NCBI GenBank assembly: GCA_037179335.1
Contig: JAKZHN010000065.1
Coordinates: forward strand, 1-64,000
Length of the DNA stretch: 64,000 nucleotides
Reading direction: 5' to 3'
Source of the DNA: Cyclaneusma minus
Taxonomy: Eukaryota; Ascomycota; Leotiomycetes; Marthamycetales; Marthamycetaceae
This document shows, piece by piece, positions 23,691 through 39,700 of the stretch. Within the stretch, counting starts at the first letter, position 1; each line of letters starts with the position of its first letter. A program made the translations under genes and the position numbers. The notes under the pieces were generated by a model. That model ran no database searches, had not been told where the DNA came from, and saw only the letters and a program-made list of their open reading frames with translations.

Positions 23691-26600
23691 CGCAGCCCTT
23701 TTTTATCCTTGCTTTTTAAGTACAATATTATAATAAATATATTGAATAATCTTTTTTTAATATTTAAAAAAAGCTTTTTTGTTTTTGGAAAAAGAAAAAC
23801 TTGTTTGCATTTATTAAAAAAGCTGCCTATATTGCCGGTAATAAATTATGGCAGCTATTATATTAGCGCCAATACGCTAGCGAAAATAATAGCGTATAAT
23901 TTAAAAATCGCAAAAGGCTTTTTGCATATTCTTTTTATAATAAAAAAATCTATAATATTTGCAAATATATGATTTTCATAGCCGTTTAAAAAACCATTTA
24001 AAATATTTTAAAGCCTAAATTCGTTAAATTCGCCTTTATCAATTCTTCAAAAAAAGCAAATATTGCAAATATTAAAAATAATAATAAGCAATCTTTATTT
24101 AAAAAAGAAAAAAAATATATAGTTTATATTATTTAAAATCTTACCGCTATTAGCAAAAATTTTAAATTTAATTGAATTGCCAATTCTAAAATTATATTAT
24201 ATATAATTTCTTTTTCGCTTTTTAAATATATATAATCCTATTTCCAAAAGGCAATAAAAATGAAAAAGAATATATTATACTTAAATCAAATTAGTATAAT
24301 TATAATAAAGGTAAATAAAACATAATATCAGCTAAAAAATATGCTTTATATTTCTAGCTTTAATATAAATTTGCTTTTAAGTAAAACAAATTATTAATAT
24401 TTCTTTTTAGCTTTTTTTTTTGTTTTTATATATTTTAAAAATCGTCATTTAAAAAACTTGTTTTTCGGGCATTAATTCAAAAGGAAATATATATTATTAA
24501 TCTTATAATTATTTTTTAAAAGCTAGCAAAAGCTTTTAAGCTTTAAAATAATATCTAAATAGCGCTATCAATTACCAAAAGAATTCCTGCTGCAAATATG
24601 TTAAAAAATCCAATTCAATTTAGCTTATTAAATATATCGACTATTATAGCGTTAAATATGATGCCAATTATAATATAATATAATATATTAATTAAATATA
24701 ATGCTAATTGTAATGCAAAATAAAGCAATTTTTAATCTATTATAAAAGCCCTAATATAACATAGCTTTTAATATAATATCACGGCCAACATTAAGATTTA
24801 TTTTAAAGTCATTTTAAAAACCGGTTTAAAGCTTTTTAAAAAACGCCAAATTTAAATTAAAGCTAAAGCAATTTAAAAAATGAATTGCAAAAACGCTTAA
24901 TAGCAAATTACATAAAATAAATACGCTTTATATTATTAGAAATATACCTATTTTAGCCCAGCAAAAATTAATTATATTTATACTATTATCAATTTTAAAA
25001 GAAAACTCAAAATCCCGTTTTCGTTTTTTATTTATAAAAATTGCAATAGTGGCAAAATATAGAAGCAAATATTAAAACAACTAATTAATTAGAAATTAAA
25101 ACCGCTCAAATTAATTTATATTAATATTTATAATCTTTTCCACTTAATTTGCATAATAATAAATAGCTTTTTAAAGTTATTAATAATTATATACGCAAAT
25201 TCTGGCTTTTTGCAATAAAGAATCGTATAAATATATACAGCATTTTGTTTTTAAAAAATAAAATAAAATAAAATTAGCAAAAAGCTTAAAAAGGTCTAAT
25301 ATAATAATGCTAAAAAGCTAATTAAAACAATTGTTCTATAAATCTTTATAAACGGCATTAAGCTGAGAACTACTATTCCCTATTTATTTTAGCAAAATAA
25401 AATAATTAAAAAAACTATTAAAATCGCTGAAGCTTAAATTTAATCTATATTAAATAATGCTAGATTTTTAATTAAATTCTAGTTAAAAGCAATTATAGCT
25501 AAGGCTTATATTTGCAATAAAATTAAAATCGGCACTAAAATTAATAGCTAAATTATTAATTTTAAAAAGGCATAAATTAGCAAGCTTTTTAAAAATAATA
25601 TTCGTATTTAAAATTGCAAAATATAAGCCTCTATTAATTATAAAAAGGTTTTTAAATATAGCCAAAAAAAATCCCGCAATTCTATAAATATATTTTTATT
25701 AGCTATAATTTTAAAATTACCAGATAATATCAATTTTATTGCCCAGATCTTGGCAAAATAATCTATAAAATAATAATAAAATAATATAATATAATATAAT
25801 TAAAAGTAATACACTTAATTTAAAGCTTTGCAATAATTTGTATAATTTTTAAAAAACTCCAAATAAATTGCCCAATAAATACTATATTAGTAAAGCTATT
25901 TTTGCTAACCAAAAAATCAAAAAACCGATTTCTAAGCAAATTTACTTCAAATTCAAATCGTCTATTAAAACTATATTTAATATAGTAATTCCTGCCCCAA
26001 ATTCCTTAAATTTCTATAAAAAATAAAATAGTGCTATTTTATATTCTAAATTTAATAATTTTGGCAATTATACAAATTTATTATCTAATTTTATAAAGGC
26101 TATAATGCCAATTAAGCTTTTAAAAATCAAAAATATCAATGTAATTAATGTTTTGAAAATTATTATAAATAATTTTATAAAGCTGGATAGCGCCTATATT
26201 GCTATAATTTCTTCCTTTAATATAAGGCCGGTTTTTAAAATTAATAATTGCAAATACCCAAAACGCAATACCATTAAAATCAAAATCCGCAAATAAAACC
26301 GCTTTTTTAATTTTTTTATTATAGCTATAATAGCCAATAAAAAAAGATTCACGAATTTAAAATTACCCTAGCTATTATAAAAATGATTTATAGTATTTTT
26401 ATTTTAAAAAACTATAAAAAAACTATTCCCAACCCTTTACATAAAAACCAATAGCAAAAAGCCATTATACAAAAACTAAAAACAATTCTTATTAATAATA
26501 TCTAAATTAAAATCGCTATAAATACCGCTTTTAATTTAATTTTTATAAAATAAATACTCATTATTAAAATCAATCCCAATAACGAAATTAATAAATTCAA

Positions 26601-28016
26601 GGTTTAATTTATAGCTAGGAATTTCAATTAAATTTAGGGCAAATTTGTTTTTAATATTTCTTTTCCATAATTTAAATAAATATTTTCCGTATTTTTTTAG
26701 ACATTATAATATAAAACAGCCTTAAATACCGTTATTTTAATATTAGCAACCCTTTTACAAAATTCATTTTTCGCAAGATTTTCTATTTAGCTTTGCTTAA
26801 AAATATTATAATTTAACCAATAAATATATTTCAGCTAAATAGAAATTTTTATAAATTAAAACAAGCTGCCCAAAATTAAACTCTATTGCTTAAATTTAAA
26901 ATAATTAAGCTTAAATTTAAATAAAGCTTTAATAACCCCTATTTATTTATTTACAAAATTATTGGCATATTTACTTTTATATTAATAATATTATTACCGC
27001 CGCTAAAATAATTGCCAAGCTTAACCAATTTTATTTTCAATTAATACACCGGTTTATTACCCAAAATTTGGGAAAAGTTAAAGAGATTTTTGGTATAAAA
27101 ATCATTTGGAATAAAAGCCCCAAATCCATTTAAATTAATTAAAAGCAATATATTAATAATTTTTGCAAAAAAAGAAAATTCCAATTGAAAAAAAAAATTA
27201 TGTTTAATATCTATAATAAATAATACCAATATAATAGCACTATCAAAAAATAACAAAAAACGGGCCAAATTAAATTTTTACCAGTAAAGATTTAGCAAGC
27301 TTATATTTGCTATAATATTTATTCAATTAAACATTATAACGCCGGTTTAATATAGCTATTTTATTATTTTAAATTAATTATAAGCCGCAAAATTAAATAC
27401 AAATTAAGCAAGCTAGATATTATTAAAAGCCAATTTAAAATATTTAATAATGTATTTTATAAATTATTTTTAAATCGCTCAAGCATTAGCGAATTTATTG
27501 CAATATTGCTTAAAAAAGCAATATTATAATTAAGCAAAAAGCAAAAAATATAGCTATATTAATTTGCAAAGCTAAATATATTGCTATAATTGCTAATATT
27601 AAATAAAGCTGATAGTTTAAATAAATGCTTAAAAATATAAGTTATAATAAGCTGGTTGGTAAAAGTCCGTATTATATTAATATAAAAGCAATAATTAAAG
27701 CGCTATTGCTTCACTTAAAAAAAAATCCAAATACATTAATATAGCCTATTAACTTATGCATAAATTAAAAAATAAAGGCAAGTAGTAAACCATTTATATA
27801 TATATATAAAACATAATTGCAAATGGATTTATTAAGCCATTTTTGAAAATTCAATTTAAAAAATTTAAAAACATATTAAAAATAAAAAACCGTTTTAAAT
27901 AAAAAATTCTAAAAGAAAACTACAGCTCCGGAAAAGCATTAAAATAAAATAAATACTGGCTATATTTATAAATCGCTATAAGATTTAGAAAAAATATTAA
28001 AATAAGCTTCTAGCAA

Positions 28017-28180
28017 TGTAGGGGTCACGGGCCATTTACGGGGCCCATTTATTATATAAATAAGCAAGAGCTATGTATATAATACCATTTCCTATAATTA
28101 TAAAATCCCTTTTCTTTTTTAATGCTTTAAAAATAAACGGATCTTTACCTATATTAAAATTTCACGATTTTTATTACCTA
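28017..28180 (+). repeat. 3' LTR of element C
   Basis: Starts tgtaggggtcacgggcc. It pairs with 21,079-21,245. Confidence 0.72.
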
Positions 28181-31100
28181 ATTCTATTGCTTAGCAAATG
28201 CAATTATATATATTCCTTTTATATTATATATTTTTATTCCAAAATAGCTAAAATGCTAAACTATATAAATTAATTTTAAAAATATTGGTATTTTATTTAA
28301 ATATAAATTATATATAACAAAATTTTAAATTTTAAATTTTATATAATATATTATATGCATTTGCAATAAATATTGTATTAATTGGAATTTAAATAAAAAT
28401 GAAAATTAGCGGCGGCAATATATAAGGAGTTAAACAAAATCATTATATAAATTTAGCTTTTCGGCAAAACGGCGCTTGCGAATATATATATATCGCAATA
28501 TGATTTATTGAATTAGAAATTTAATTCCCAAAATTGGCTTTTATTTAGCAAATAAATTATAGCGCTAAAAGCATTTAATAAAGGCGTTATAAAATTATTG
28601 ATTATTTATTTTAATTTTAGCCGCTATATTGTGTTTTATTGCATATATATTTCAATACGTATTTCAATTTTGGCAAATTAATTTATATAAATATTTAATA
28701 AATATATATATATTATTATTTTAAACCCAGTATAATATTTATTTGCTAAAAACTCCTATATATAATTTATAATCATTTTAATAGCAATATATTTATTAAA
28801 ATAAAATAATTTTTTAAATGCATTTGCCAAATCCAATTCTCGCCGAATTGCTTTTTAATGGCCTTATAATTAAAATAACCAATATATTATACTTTTATAT
28901 ATATAAAAATCTTAATTTTAATAATAAAATTGTTATTGTTTTTAAAAAAATGAAAATTTATATTAAATTAGCTATATATTAAAAACTTTTTATAAAAAGA
29001 TTTATTATATATTATATTTTATTTTTATTTTTTCCAAAAATTCAAATTTCCAAATATAAAAAAACTTTTGCATTGCATTGTTTATTTAAATTATAATTTT
29101 AGTGTTTAAAAAACATTATACCGCAAAAAATTACAATAGCATTTGTTTTTAATTTTAATAAATTATTCGTAGCAAGAATCTATAATCCGTATTTGTATTA
29201 TTGTAATATTATAGCGCTTTTAATAATTAATTAATAATGATTTATATCATTAATTGCGTTATATTTTATAGCAATGGCTAATAGCGGCATTCTTTTTCCT
29301 ATTCTTTATAATATTAAAGCTTTCAAAAGTCCTATTATTTATAGCAATTTATAAGGATTGTTTAATTAATTTTAAAAATCAGAAATAATTGGAAAAAAAT
29401 AGAAAATAAAGTGAAAATAACAATAAAGTTTCAAAATAATTTATTTAATTAAAAAAAGCAATTTGTATATTAATAAAACCATTAACAGCATTACAATTTG
29501 CACTCTAGGCTTTAATTGTAATTAATACCTATATTTTTGCAATTGCAAAATTAGCATAAAAATTGCAATAGTATAGGGCTTAATAAGAATTAAACCGGTT
29601 GCTAGGCCAAATTTTAATAATTTGCGGCATAGTTATACAATATAGCTAAATTAATGTTTTTTAAAAAACAGAAATAGCGTTAAATAATGCGCTTGCAAAA
29701 ATAAAATATATTTTATTATAATCCATAATAAAAATGAGCAAAAAATATAAAAACCGAGAAAATAAAAACAAATAAAGGGAAATAATTTGCAATATTTAAA
29801 GATTCAAATTTATAAAGGCTGGTAAGGCTAGCGATTTAAAGCATATTATAGCTTTATAAGGCCTCGCGTTATATAAATTCCAAAATGCTATTTTTAATTA
29901 TAATAATTATTAGCAATAATTTCCTTATCCGGGCTTTTATTTATATTATTTAATATTATTATTTAATTTTACATGCAACTTATAATTGGTTAAAAAAAGC
30001 ATTGGTATTTCTAAATAGGATTATAGTATAAAGTCAAATGCGCAATTATTCTAATGCTATTTTAGCGCTATTATATATAGCAAATTACAATTTAAATTAA
30101 TAGCTGGCTTAAAAAATGAACAATATCAAATTTTAAATTCTTTTATATTATTAAATATTAAATATATATTTTCAACTCCTGAACTTTTAAATTTAAATTG
30201 AATTGAAATTTAAAACTCGAAAGTAGTCTATAATTAATATTTTTTAAAGCTTCTAATATTAGGCCAATTATTTTAAAAATTAAATATTAACAAAAAATTA
30301 AACAAAATATTATAATTATCCGGCCCTTTTAAAATAGCTAAATATCTATATAAATACAAATATTTATATATTAAATAGCTTTTATAAAATTAAAATAATT
30401 TTTATATTATGTAAATATACTCGCTTAAAATTTACATATAGCTTTGCCCTGCACTTTTGTTTTATTCTAAATATTAAATTCTATAAATACCAATTTTATA
30501 TTTGTATTATTGCTATAATAGCCTTTTTTATTCTATTTTTATCCTATTATATATTTTCTTTTTGCAATTCTTTCTAATTCTCCTGTCGTTTTTACCAGGC
30601 TATAATTATATTGTATTCTTTCCGCTATAAAAAATTATTAAAAATGTTTTAAATAAATAGCATATTGAATATAATTATATTAATAATAAGCCAATTATAA
30701 TAAATTGGAAATATCCAATTGCAATAGTTTTTTTACAATTATAAATATAAATAAAAAACATTATAGGGATTTTAAATACTTTTAATATCCTATTAAATTT
30801 TTCTAATACTTTTATAAATTTTCCATTAGGCTAAAGTAATAAATCCAATAGGTCTAATATAATAAATATAAATTATAGCTTTAAGCCCTATATAATTTGG
30901 ATTTTAATTAATCAATTTTATTTATTGAATTTATAATGCAAATAAGCTTAATAAAGCTATTTTTAATTCCCTTTTACGCTTATTTATAAAAACTTCAGCC
31001 AATTTAACAATTAAAAAAATCGATATTTAAAATAAAAAATACTATTATTTCAAATAAGCAAAGCAAATAAATTGGCAATATTAATATAAAATTTAAAAAA

Positions 31101-33559
31101 AATGTATTAATTAATATTAATGCTTTGGCTAAGTTGCTATTACTATAAATACTATTTCCCAATATCAATGCTTTAATTATATCGCTACCGCCATTGCCGT
31201 TTTTTTTTCTTTTTTCTTTTTTACAAAATCCAATTAAAAAGAATTTGGCAAAAATAATTAGCCGGTAAAATTATTTGCTATTTAATTTAAATAATTTTAT
31301 TTTGGCATTTTTATTATTTTATAAAATTTACCATATTTTATAAAAAGCCTATTTTACTTTATATTAAATACTATAATTAATAAAAAGTATATTTCAATTG
31401 AAACATCTTTTTTTAAAAGAAATAACAATAATAAAATAGGCTTGAGTTGTAATTATTTATCCTATTATATTTTATTAAAAAGTTAAAGTAAAAGCCTATA
31501 AATTATCTATTATATATTAAAGCTTTAAAATAAATATTTGGCTTTACTGGATTAATCTTGCTTTAACTTTTATTAATATAATAGCTATTAAATTATTTTC
31601 AAAAATCTATATTAAAATAGCAAAATAGATACTTTAACCTATAAAATTCTGGAAAGTTTTTAATTAGGGCGCATTTATCCGGAAACTTTTTAATAAATTC
31701 GTCTATTTTTTGAAATACTATTAATTCGTATCTTTTAGCCAATTTTACAATTTTAAAATATCGAAGGAAAAATTATAAATATTACTTTAAAAATATAAAA
31801 AAAGAACAATGAAAAATATATAAGGAAAATTATTTTTATAGAAAAACAACACGTATAATAATATAAAAATTCCAAACTTTCTTTTTTAAAAAATAGCAAA
31901 AATAATTTAAAATAATAAGGAAGTTTTTAACATATATTCGAATATTTTTTAAAGCCCCGATTCGCTAATAATAAATTTATTTTAATTAAAAACAATAATA
32001 AAATTATTATAAAAAAAGAATCTTATTCTTTCTTAATTTAAATTATATATTTAAAAGTCCTGTATTAAAAATATATATCAAAACCGTTTATTAATATTTC
32101 AATATTATTTTTTAAGTTTTTAATGCTATATTAAAAAAATTATTCCTGCTAAATTATTATTTATTATTATTTGCCAAATTAAAAATTAATAAATTTAAAA
32201 AAAAGTATTAATAAATAAATTGGATAAATTCCAGTATCCGTTATATTTGCTATATATTTTATTTTAAAATAAATTTAATATATATTAAAACGCATATTGC
32301 GCAAAGCTTGGCCTATATATTATATTTTATAATTTAGCTTGGTAAAATTAAATTAAATTAATAAATACATTTCTATTTATAATTCGTATAATTTAATATA
32401 TAATAAGATTTTAAATACTATTATTTTTCTAAAACTCTTAATAATATAAAGATTATAATTAATAAATAATTTAAAATGCCATTTCTTTTTTCAATTGCTA
32501 TATTAGAAAATATATTAAAATAAAATACCGCTTTAGGCTTAATAATTTAAAAGATTTTGTATAAATATAAATTATATATTTTTTATACCAATAATAAATA
32601 AAATCTATAATTGAATTTTATAATAATTAAATAATATAACTTTAAAATAAAGGCTTTATAGCATTTATATGAAGTATTATTAAAAGTATATTAAAAGCAT
32701 TTAAAACAAATTATTTATAAAAAAAATCAAAAAAATCAATTTTATTTATTATTTTCCCAGTAATAAATATTATTAAAATAAAGCCTATTAATTTAACGTA
32801 CTTAGAATATTATAAATAAAGGTATTAATTATATAGAATTGTAAAATTTGCTACTTTTTAATTCAAAATTTGAAAAAGATTTATTCAAATTTTTAAAATA
32901 TTTAAATTATATCCTAATTAAGGGAAAATTCAGTTTTTGATTTATAAAGCAAAATAAATACTTAATAAATATAAGGGGATATTTATATTTACAATTATAA
33001 TAATAGCTATAAAAAGAATTGGCCAAAATAATTTAAATTGTTAAAAATAATTGCTATAAATTTTTAATTTAAGACAATAAATTTTATTATTTATATTTTT
33101 AGCCAAATTGCTTATTATTTTACTATTGCTATAAACTCGGATTTCAATTCAGAAAAAGAATACAATATAATAAATAAATTCAAATTTAATAAATTAAAAT
33201 ACCAGATTTTTTTAAGGGCGATATATATCGCCATTATTAAAACTCCTGCAATTGCAAATATGCCAATTTTTTCCAATTTGTTTACGCCGGCAAATAATTT
33301 TCTTAAAAGCCGTTTCAAAAGCTATGCTAAAAATTATATTATAAATCCTATAAAAAACAAAAAATAATAATAAGCCATTTTAAAAAAGAAAATTAAAAAT
33401 TATCAAAAAACAACTTAATTAAAAAAAGCAAAAAGCCCAAAAAACTATTAAAACCATTAGCAAAAACTCCCTAGTATTTATCAAAATATTATTTATATCC
33501 CAAAAGCAGTTAAAATATATTTAATTTCCTTTGGTATAAATATATTAATATTTAAATAT
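28181..33559. other. unassigned AT-rich repeat sequence
   Basis: No paired repeat or retroelement motif was recognised here by eye. The longest frame, 67 codons at 33,318-33,115 on the minus strand, has no family I can name. The composition matches the rest of the island. It is likely older mobile DNA that is too mutated to read. Confidence 0.4.
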
Positions 33560-33790
33560 TATTACACGGGGCCGAGAAGGGCGCCCTGCGGGCATTTTAT
33601 AAAGCACATGCGCTAAGAATATGTAAAAAATAGGTATTGCTTATTAAAACAGCTAAGCAAGGCTTTTAATGCATAATATTTAAGCGCTGTTATTTTTATT
33701 TAAAAACGATAGCAATTATTTTTTATAATAAAAAAATACATATAATATATTTTTATTTATTAATATATTTTTAATTATTATAATAAAATA
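33560..33790 (+). repeat. 5' LTR of element D
   Basis: Starts at about tattacacggggccgag, which would read TGTTACACGGGG before a G-to-A change. The first 60 bases remain GC-rich, unlike the copy at 41,135. Confidence 0.7.
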
Positions 33791-36700
33791 GCCGCTTTTA
33801 TTTTAAAAAATAATAGTTTGGCAAGATAATAACTATTTAATTAAATAGCCGTAAATTTAATATTAATTATAATATATTAAATTTGGCCAAACGCTTTAAA
33901 AACTAGGTCTTCTTTAATTTTAAAGCAGCCCAATTTTAATAATATTATCAATGCAATTTTTGCGCTAAACTAAAAAGCCGTATTAAGCAATAGCGAAAAT
34001 AATAATATATTTATTAGTAATATTGCTATTAATAATGCTAATAAAAATACTATTAATATTGGCAATTGAAAGCAATTTAGCGCCTTTTTTATTTAAAAAT
34101 AAAAAACATTTAATAGCCTTTTTTAATTAAATAGCCAATTTATTAATGCAAATTAGCCTATTAGAACAAATTAATTTAAGCAAGTTTAAAATCAAAGCGC
34201 TTTAGCAAAAAACATAATTATATTGCGTAAAGGCAAAGCTAATTAAGCGCTTGTTTTTAATTTAATTTAAAGCTAAGCCAAGTTAAATTTCAATAATTTA
34301 AAAGCCGTTTAGCAAATCTTTTAAAAATTTAAAGCTAAGAAAACAATTGCGAAATTGCAAGCTAAAATTGCAAATTTTATTTGCAAACATAATTTATTTA
34401 GTTTAAATTCCAATAATAAATAATTAGCTATTAAGTTTTTATGTATATTTAAAAATCCCTATATATTACATATTAATTTATATTATATATATAATATATA
34501 CAAATATTATAAATGGTTCAATTGCTTGCAAAATTATTTTAATGCATAGCTTTAAACTTTCATTTTAAAAACTAATATAATTTATATTTATTATTCTTTA
34601 TTTGCATTTAAAAGCCGTGTATATATTATATAGCAATATTATTAAATAAATTAAAAATTTATAAAAATTTACAATTTTTTTTCTAAAACTTAATATTAGA
34701 CGCAATAAATGCAAAATAATAATATATATTATATGGGGCAAATTGATTCGCTAAAAAGGCTTAAAAAAACAATTAAAAAGTTCTATTATAAAATAGAAAT
34801 CTTGCCTTTTTATATGGAAAACATATTTTATATATATTTTAACAATTAATTTATTTTTAAATTTTATAATAATATTAAATAAATCTTTATTTTTTAATAA
34901 AGCAATTAATTATAAATTAATATATAATATATATTTGATACGATAGGAAATATTAAATATTAAAATACGCCTAATTTCAAATTTCAAATTTCAAATATAT
35001 TTAATGCAAATAATTTGAAAATCCATTATAATATTTATAATAAATTATAAGATCTATATAATATTTTAAATAATAATACAATAATTTAGTATTAATTTAA
35101 TTGCAAAAGCAAAACAAAACGGCTATTATTAAAATAAAAGCCAGCAGCGCAATTAAAATCAATGCCGGCTTCCTTTATATTTTAATTGTAATATTAATAA
35201 TTATAGCCTATTTAATTGTATTTGTTAAACAAAAAAGCTTAAACATAAAGCCTGCAAATATAAATAACCCGGCAATAAAATATATATTTTAAATAATAAT
35301 AGCTTTCGCGGGTATAAAGAAAAAAAAGGCCAGTTATATAGAAATAGCTTTAATTATAGCTAAAATTATAATAATTATAATTAAAATAAATATAATTAAA
35401 ATCCCTTTATAAAAGCTATAAACAAAATCCCTAATTCCGTAAATTACAAGTATAAATATAATAATTAAAAAAGAAAAATTGCCAATGATTGCCAACTTTA
35501 ATAATTTCCTTATAAGGCAAAAGCGCATAATAATTAATTGCTTAATTGCAATTAATATTTAAAGTATAATTTCCATTTTCGGTTTTATTAATAATGAATT
35601 AAATAGGAATTTTATATTATTAATATTTGAAAAAAAGTAAAAATGAATTAATATATATATGTAATATTTATAAATTTACTTTTTTAATAAAAATAAAATA
35701 AAATAAAAGTAATATTATAAAATCTTTATTGAAATTTCTAATAATAAAAATAATATAAAAAATTAAACATTAAAGAATTAAAGATATTTGTATATTTATA
35801 TAATTCGCCTTTAAATATGCTTCGGTTTAAATAAATAGGCAATAAATATTATAATTAAATTAAACCCAATTTTATTTATAAATGCCAAATGAAATATAAA
35901 GTTATTATTTAAAATAAGCTAAATAAATTAAAAAGGCTAAATATAATAAATTAGAAATTATTATATATAAAATACCATATATATAAAAGCTAAAAACATA
36001 ATATTAAATTATATAAAATAGCATTTAATAAACTAAATAAAAATCTGTTTTTTATAAAAATACCGCAAATTTAAATAAAAACCCTATTATATATATATTA
36101 GGCAGAATATTAAAATTTTGGCAAAATAAAATTGGATTTTAATATATTTCCAAAGCTGTAAATTATTAAACATTAAAAATATTCGCAAAAGATATATAGC
36201 AAAATTAAATTAAAGCTAAAATAGAAAATTAAAAATACTAAGCTATTTTAATAATACTTTCAATGCAATAAAAACTGGTATATTATTTGTATTTTTTAAT
36301 TAAAATTATATTATAAAAATTAAAATAAATTTATTTTACCAATTTATTTATGAAGTATTTAAAAGGCAGCTAGTTATATTAATCCTTTTTAATAATATAT
36401 TAATAAAAAGTTCAATTCGCAAATTAAAAAGCCTAATAAAAGTTTTTTATATTATTTATATTTAAAAAAAATAGCATGCGGTTATATATTAGTTATTAAA
36501 AGTTCAATAATACTATTATTAAAACTTGCTATTTATTTTCCTTAATTAATAAATTTTCTATTAAATTAAAAAAGACCAAAATTCTTATCAAGTTAAAATT
36601 TATATATAAAACAAAACAAAAGAATATAGCCACTTTAAATACTTGTTCATATTATTTAAATTGGTAAATGCGCTAATTATATTTTAAATTTATATAAATA

Positions 36701-39700
36701 TAGCATTTAGAAAGTTTTTAAATATTATTATAATAATTTATTTAAAAACCCTAATACATATAATAAATATATAAAGGCTATATTTAAAAGGCTATAAAAA
36801 TGGGTTTTTTATAAAAAAGACTAAATGCAGATTTAAAATAAATAAAACTTTGTTTTTAAATTTTATAATAGGAAAAAACAATATATATATATAATTGAAA
36901 AAAATGCGCGCTATTTAGAAATAGCCTATATTAATTATATATATAAAATTGCAATTATTTTCAAAATAAGCCAAGTTTTATAAACGATTCATTTTAAAAT
37001 ATAGTAAAATTATTCTATTTATAATTAATTTATTTATTAATAATGTAAATAATAATAAAAAAGGCATATTTAAATAGTTTTTAAAAACGCAAAAAGCTTT
37101 TTAGCGTATTAAAACTAAATTTATAAATAAGCCAATCTTGCAATATTTTAATTTTATAAAATATTTACAAATTATATATAATGCTTTTAAACTTGCAATA
37201 TTAGAAATTTTAAAGCAATTTAAAAATTTAAAAAATTTAATGCAATATTATTAATATTTAATAGCCTTTTAATTTTATAAATTAGTAAATGCAAAATTAA
37301 TATATTAAATATAAAATATTAAATTTCTTGCAAGTATAAAATTCTTTTAATATTAAAAGCAATATATTAAAAGCATATATTATAAAATTTAAATGTTTTT
37401 AAATTATAATAGTTTGCGCTATTTTATAAATGCAAATTCTTTTGATAAATATTAAGCGAGATAGAATATAAAATTAAAATTTTAAAATTTTAAAATTTTA
37501 AAATTAAATATATTATAAAAATTAAAAATTCTATTAGTTTTTTATTTGATAAGCTAAATTATAAAAAAGCAGTAAAAAGTATTTAACCAAAACTATTAAA
37601 AATGTTTTTACTAATATTGTAGCAAAAGCTTTGCTATTTATTTAATTATATATTAAAGATTTAATATTTAAAAAATATAGCTATGTTTGCAAATATAGCA
37701 ATTGCATTTTAATGAAAATCATTAAGCTAAAAAATTAATATTGCATATTTTATAAATATTTTATAAATATAAATTTCTAAATGAAAAGCTATATTTTATT
37801 TAAATTATAAAAATCTGAAAGCCAAAATAATTAAAGCAAGCTCTGTAATTAGTTTTAAAGCTTTGAAAAAAAAATATATAATAAAAATATAAAGTTAATT
37901 TATATTGCATAAAAATAAATAAAAGCAATTTACACAAAATACATTATATAAAAAAGAATTGCAGCAAATATATTGCGCAATAAATTTCTATATATTTATT
38001 ATAATAGCAAAATAAAAAGCCATTTTAAAATAAAATAAATTTTAATTTTAATTTATTATAAATATTAATAGCTAAATATAAAAATACAAATACAAAGTTA
38101 TATATATAATTGCTATATTTGCCAATAAAATAGAATCCGCTAATATATATTTTGTACTTAATTATAATTTTTGCTTTTAGGCAATAAGCTATAGATATAT
38201 TTATTATTGAATTTTATTATAAATTTGCCAAAATCATAATATATAAAGAAAATATATAATATTATTTTAATAATAATAAACTATTATATTAAAGCTATAT
38301 GATTATATATATAATTAAAAATATTGATACGCAATTTCAATAAAATTATTTTTAATAAACTTATTCGTTTTATAAATTCTTTTGAAATTATTATATTTAA
38401 TTATAATTTTATATCTATAAATATATTATAAAAAGACTTTTGCTATAAACGCTATATAATATATAAATATAGTATTTTATTTTATTTTTAAATAGATAAA
38501 TAAATAAAGCAAATAAATTAAATTTTAAAAGCTTATATATAATATTGCTATAATAATAATAAAATAATTTAGGCAATTTAATTAATTATAGCAAGATTTA
38601 TTTATAATAATATAAAATCTATATATATATATATATATATATTATGTAATATAGATATTATTTGTAAATTAATATTAATTTTCTTATGTAATTTATAATA
38701 TTTAAAATGCTTAATATAAAAAGGCGAAAAAAAAAGAAGGCAAATATATATTATTGCAAAAATTGGAAAAATACTATTAATAAATATATAAAGCAGTATA
38801 TAAAAAAATGTAAAATTAGAAATTCTAATAAAAAAATTGGATTTTTTTATTTATTAATAATATACGCTTTAAAATCGGAAAGCTAATAAAAGAATATATA
38901 AGCCCTTTTCTTATTATTAAAAAAATAAAAGCCGAAATTTATTATTTAAATTTTAAATTTTGATTTTAATTAAAAAAGTTATGTAATACTTTTTAAATTA
39001 GCGTTTTAAAATTTATTAAAGCATTTTGAAATAATATATATAAATTATATTTTATAAATTAAAAATTAAAAAAATTATGGTATATACAAAAAACTAAATA
39101 ATTAGCTTATATTTTGCATATATTAAAAAGGCTAAAATCGAAATTAAAATTAAATATTAGCCTAGAAAAACTTTACAAATACCCTAATAATTTTAAATAA
39201 ATTTATTAAAAAAATACCAAAATTGGATTATAATAATAATTGGAAAATTATACAAAAGACGCAAGCTTTAAAAAAAAGTATTAAAAAGCCAGCTCCAGCT
39301 TTATATTTAAATAAAAAACGCCTAATTATACTCAATAATAAATAAAAGCAAAAATACAAATATTTAAAATAAGAAAATACAAATTTAATTAGGTTTTTAT
39401 ATTTAAATTAAATTGATTTAAATTATATTTTATAAAACACAATATATATATATAAAATAATTAATTGAAAAATTGAAAAATTGAGCAATAAATTTAATTT
39501 AATTAAAAATTAGAAAACGTGCAAATAAAAACTATAAATTCCATATATTAAATAATAAAATTAAAAATAAATATTATATAAAAATAAACCCGGTTAGCAA
39601 AGTTAAAAAATTCTCAATATTTGCAAAGCCCAATTCGTATATATTAAATTTATAATTTCTATATTTTATATTATATTGCTAAAAGCCCGATATTCCTTTT

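Larger units (their letters stand above)
21079..28180 (+). mobile_element. element C: RIP-mutated Ty1/copia LTR retrotransposon
   Basis: LTR copies of about 165 bp start with a TG at 21,079 and 28,017, with shared landmarks ggggtcacgggcca, cccatttattata and tataaaatccc. Copia pol is on the plus strand. Near 26,715-26,890 it reads KYRYFNISNPF, then LNRNFYKLKQAA, matching the reverse-transcriptase segment of element A almost word for word. Near 27,540-27,600 ICKAKYIAIIAN stands at the RNase H EAEY motif. Elements A and C therefore belong to related copia lineages although their LTRs differ. A palindromic insertion sits near its 5' end (22,105-23,690). Stops occur throughout. Confidence 0.72.

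Noticed and set aside
23709..23972. 87-codon plus-strand frame
   Set aside because: Low-complexity Ile/Leu/Phe/Lys content and no match to the copia motifs expected in element C. Not called a gene.
38628..38643. TA dinucleotide run (also near 42,214 and 45,320)
   Set aside because: Short simple repeats expected in DNA this AT-rich; no origin or array structure.
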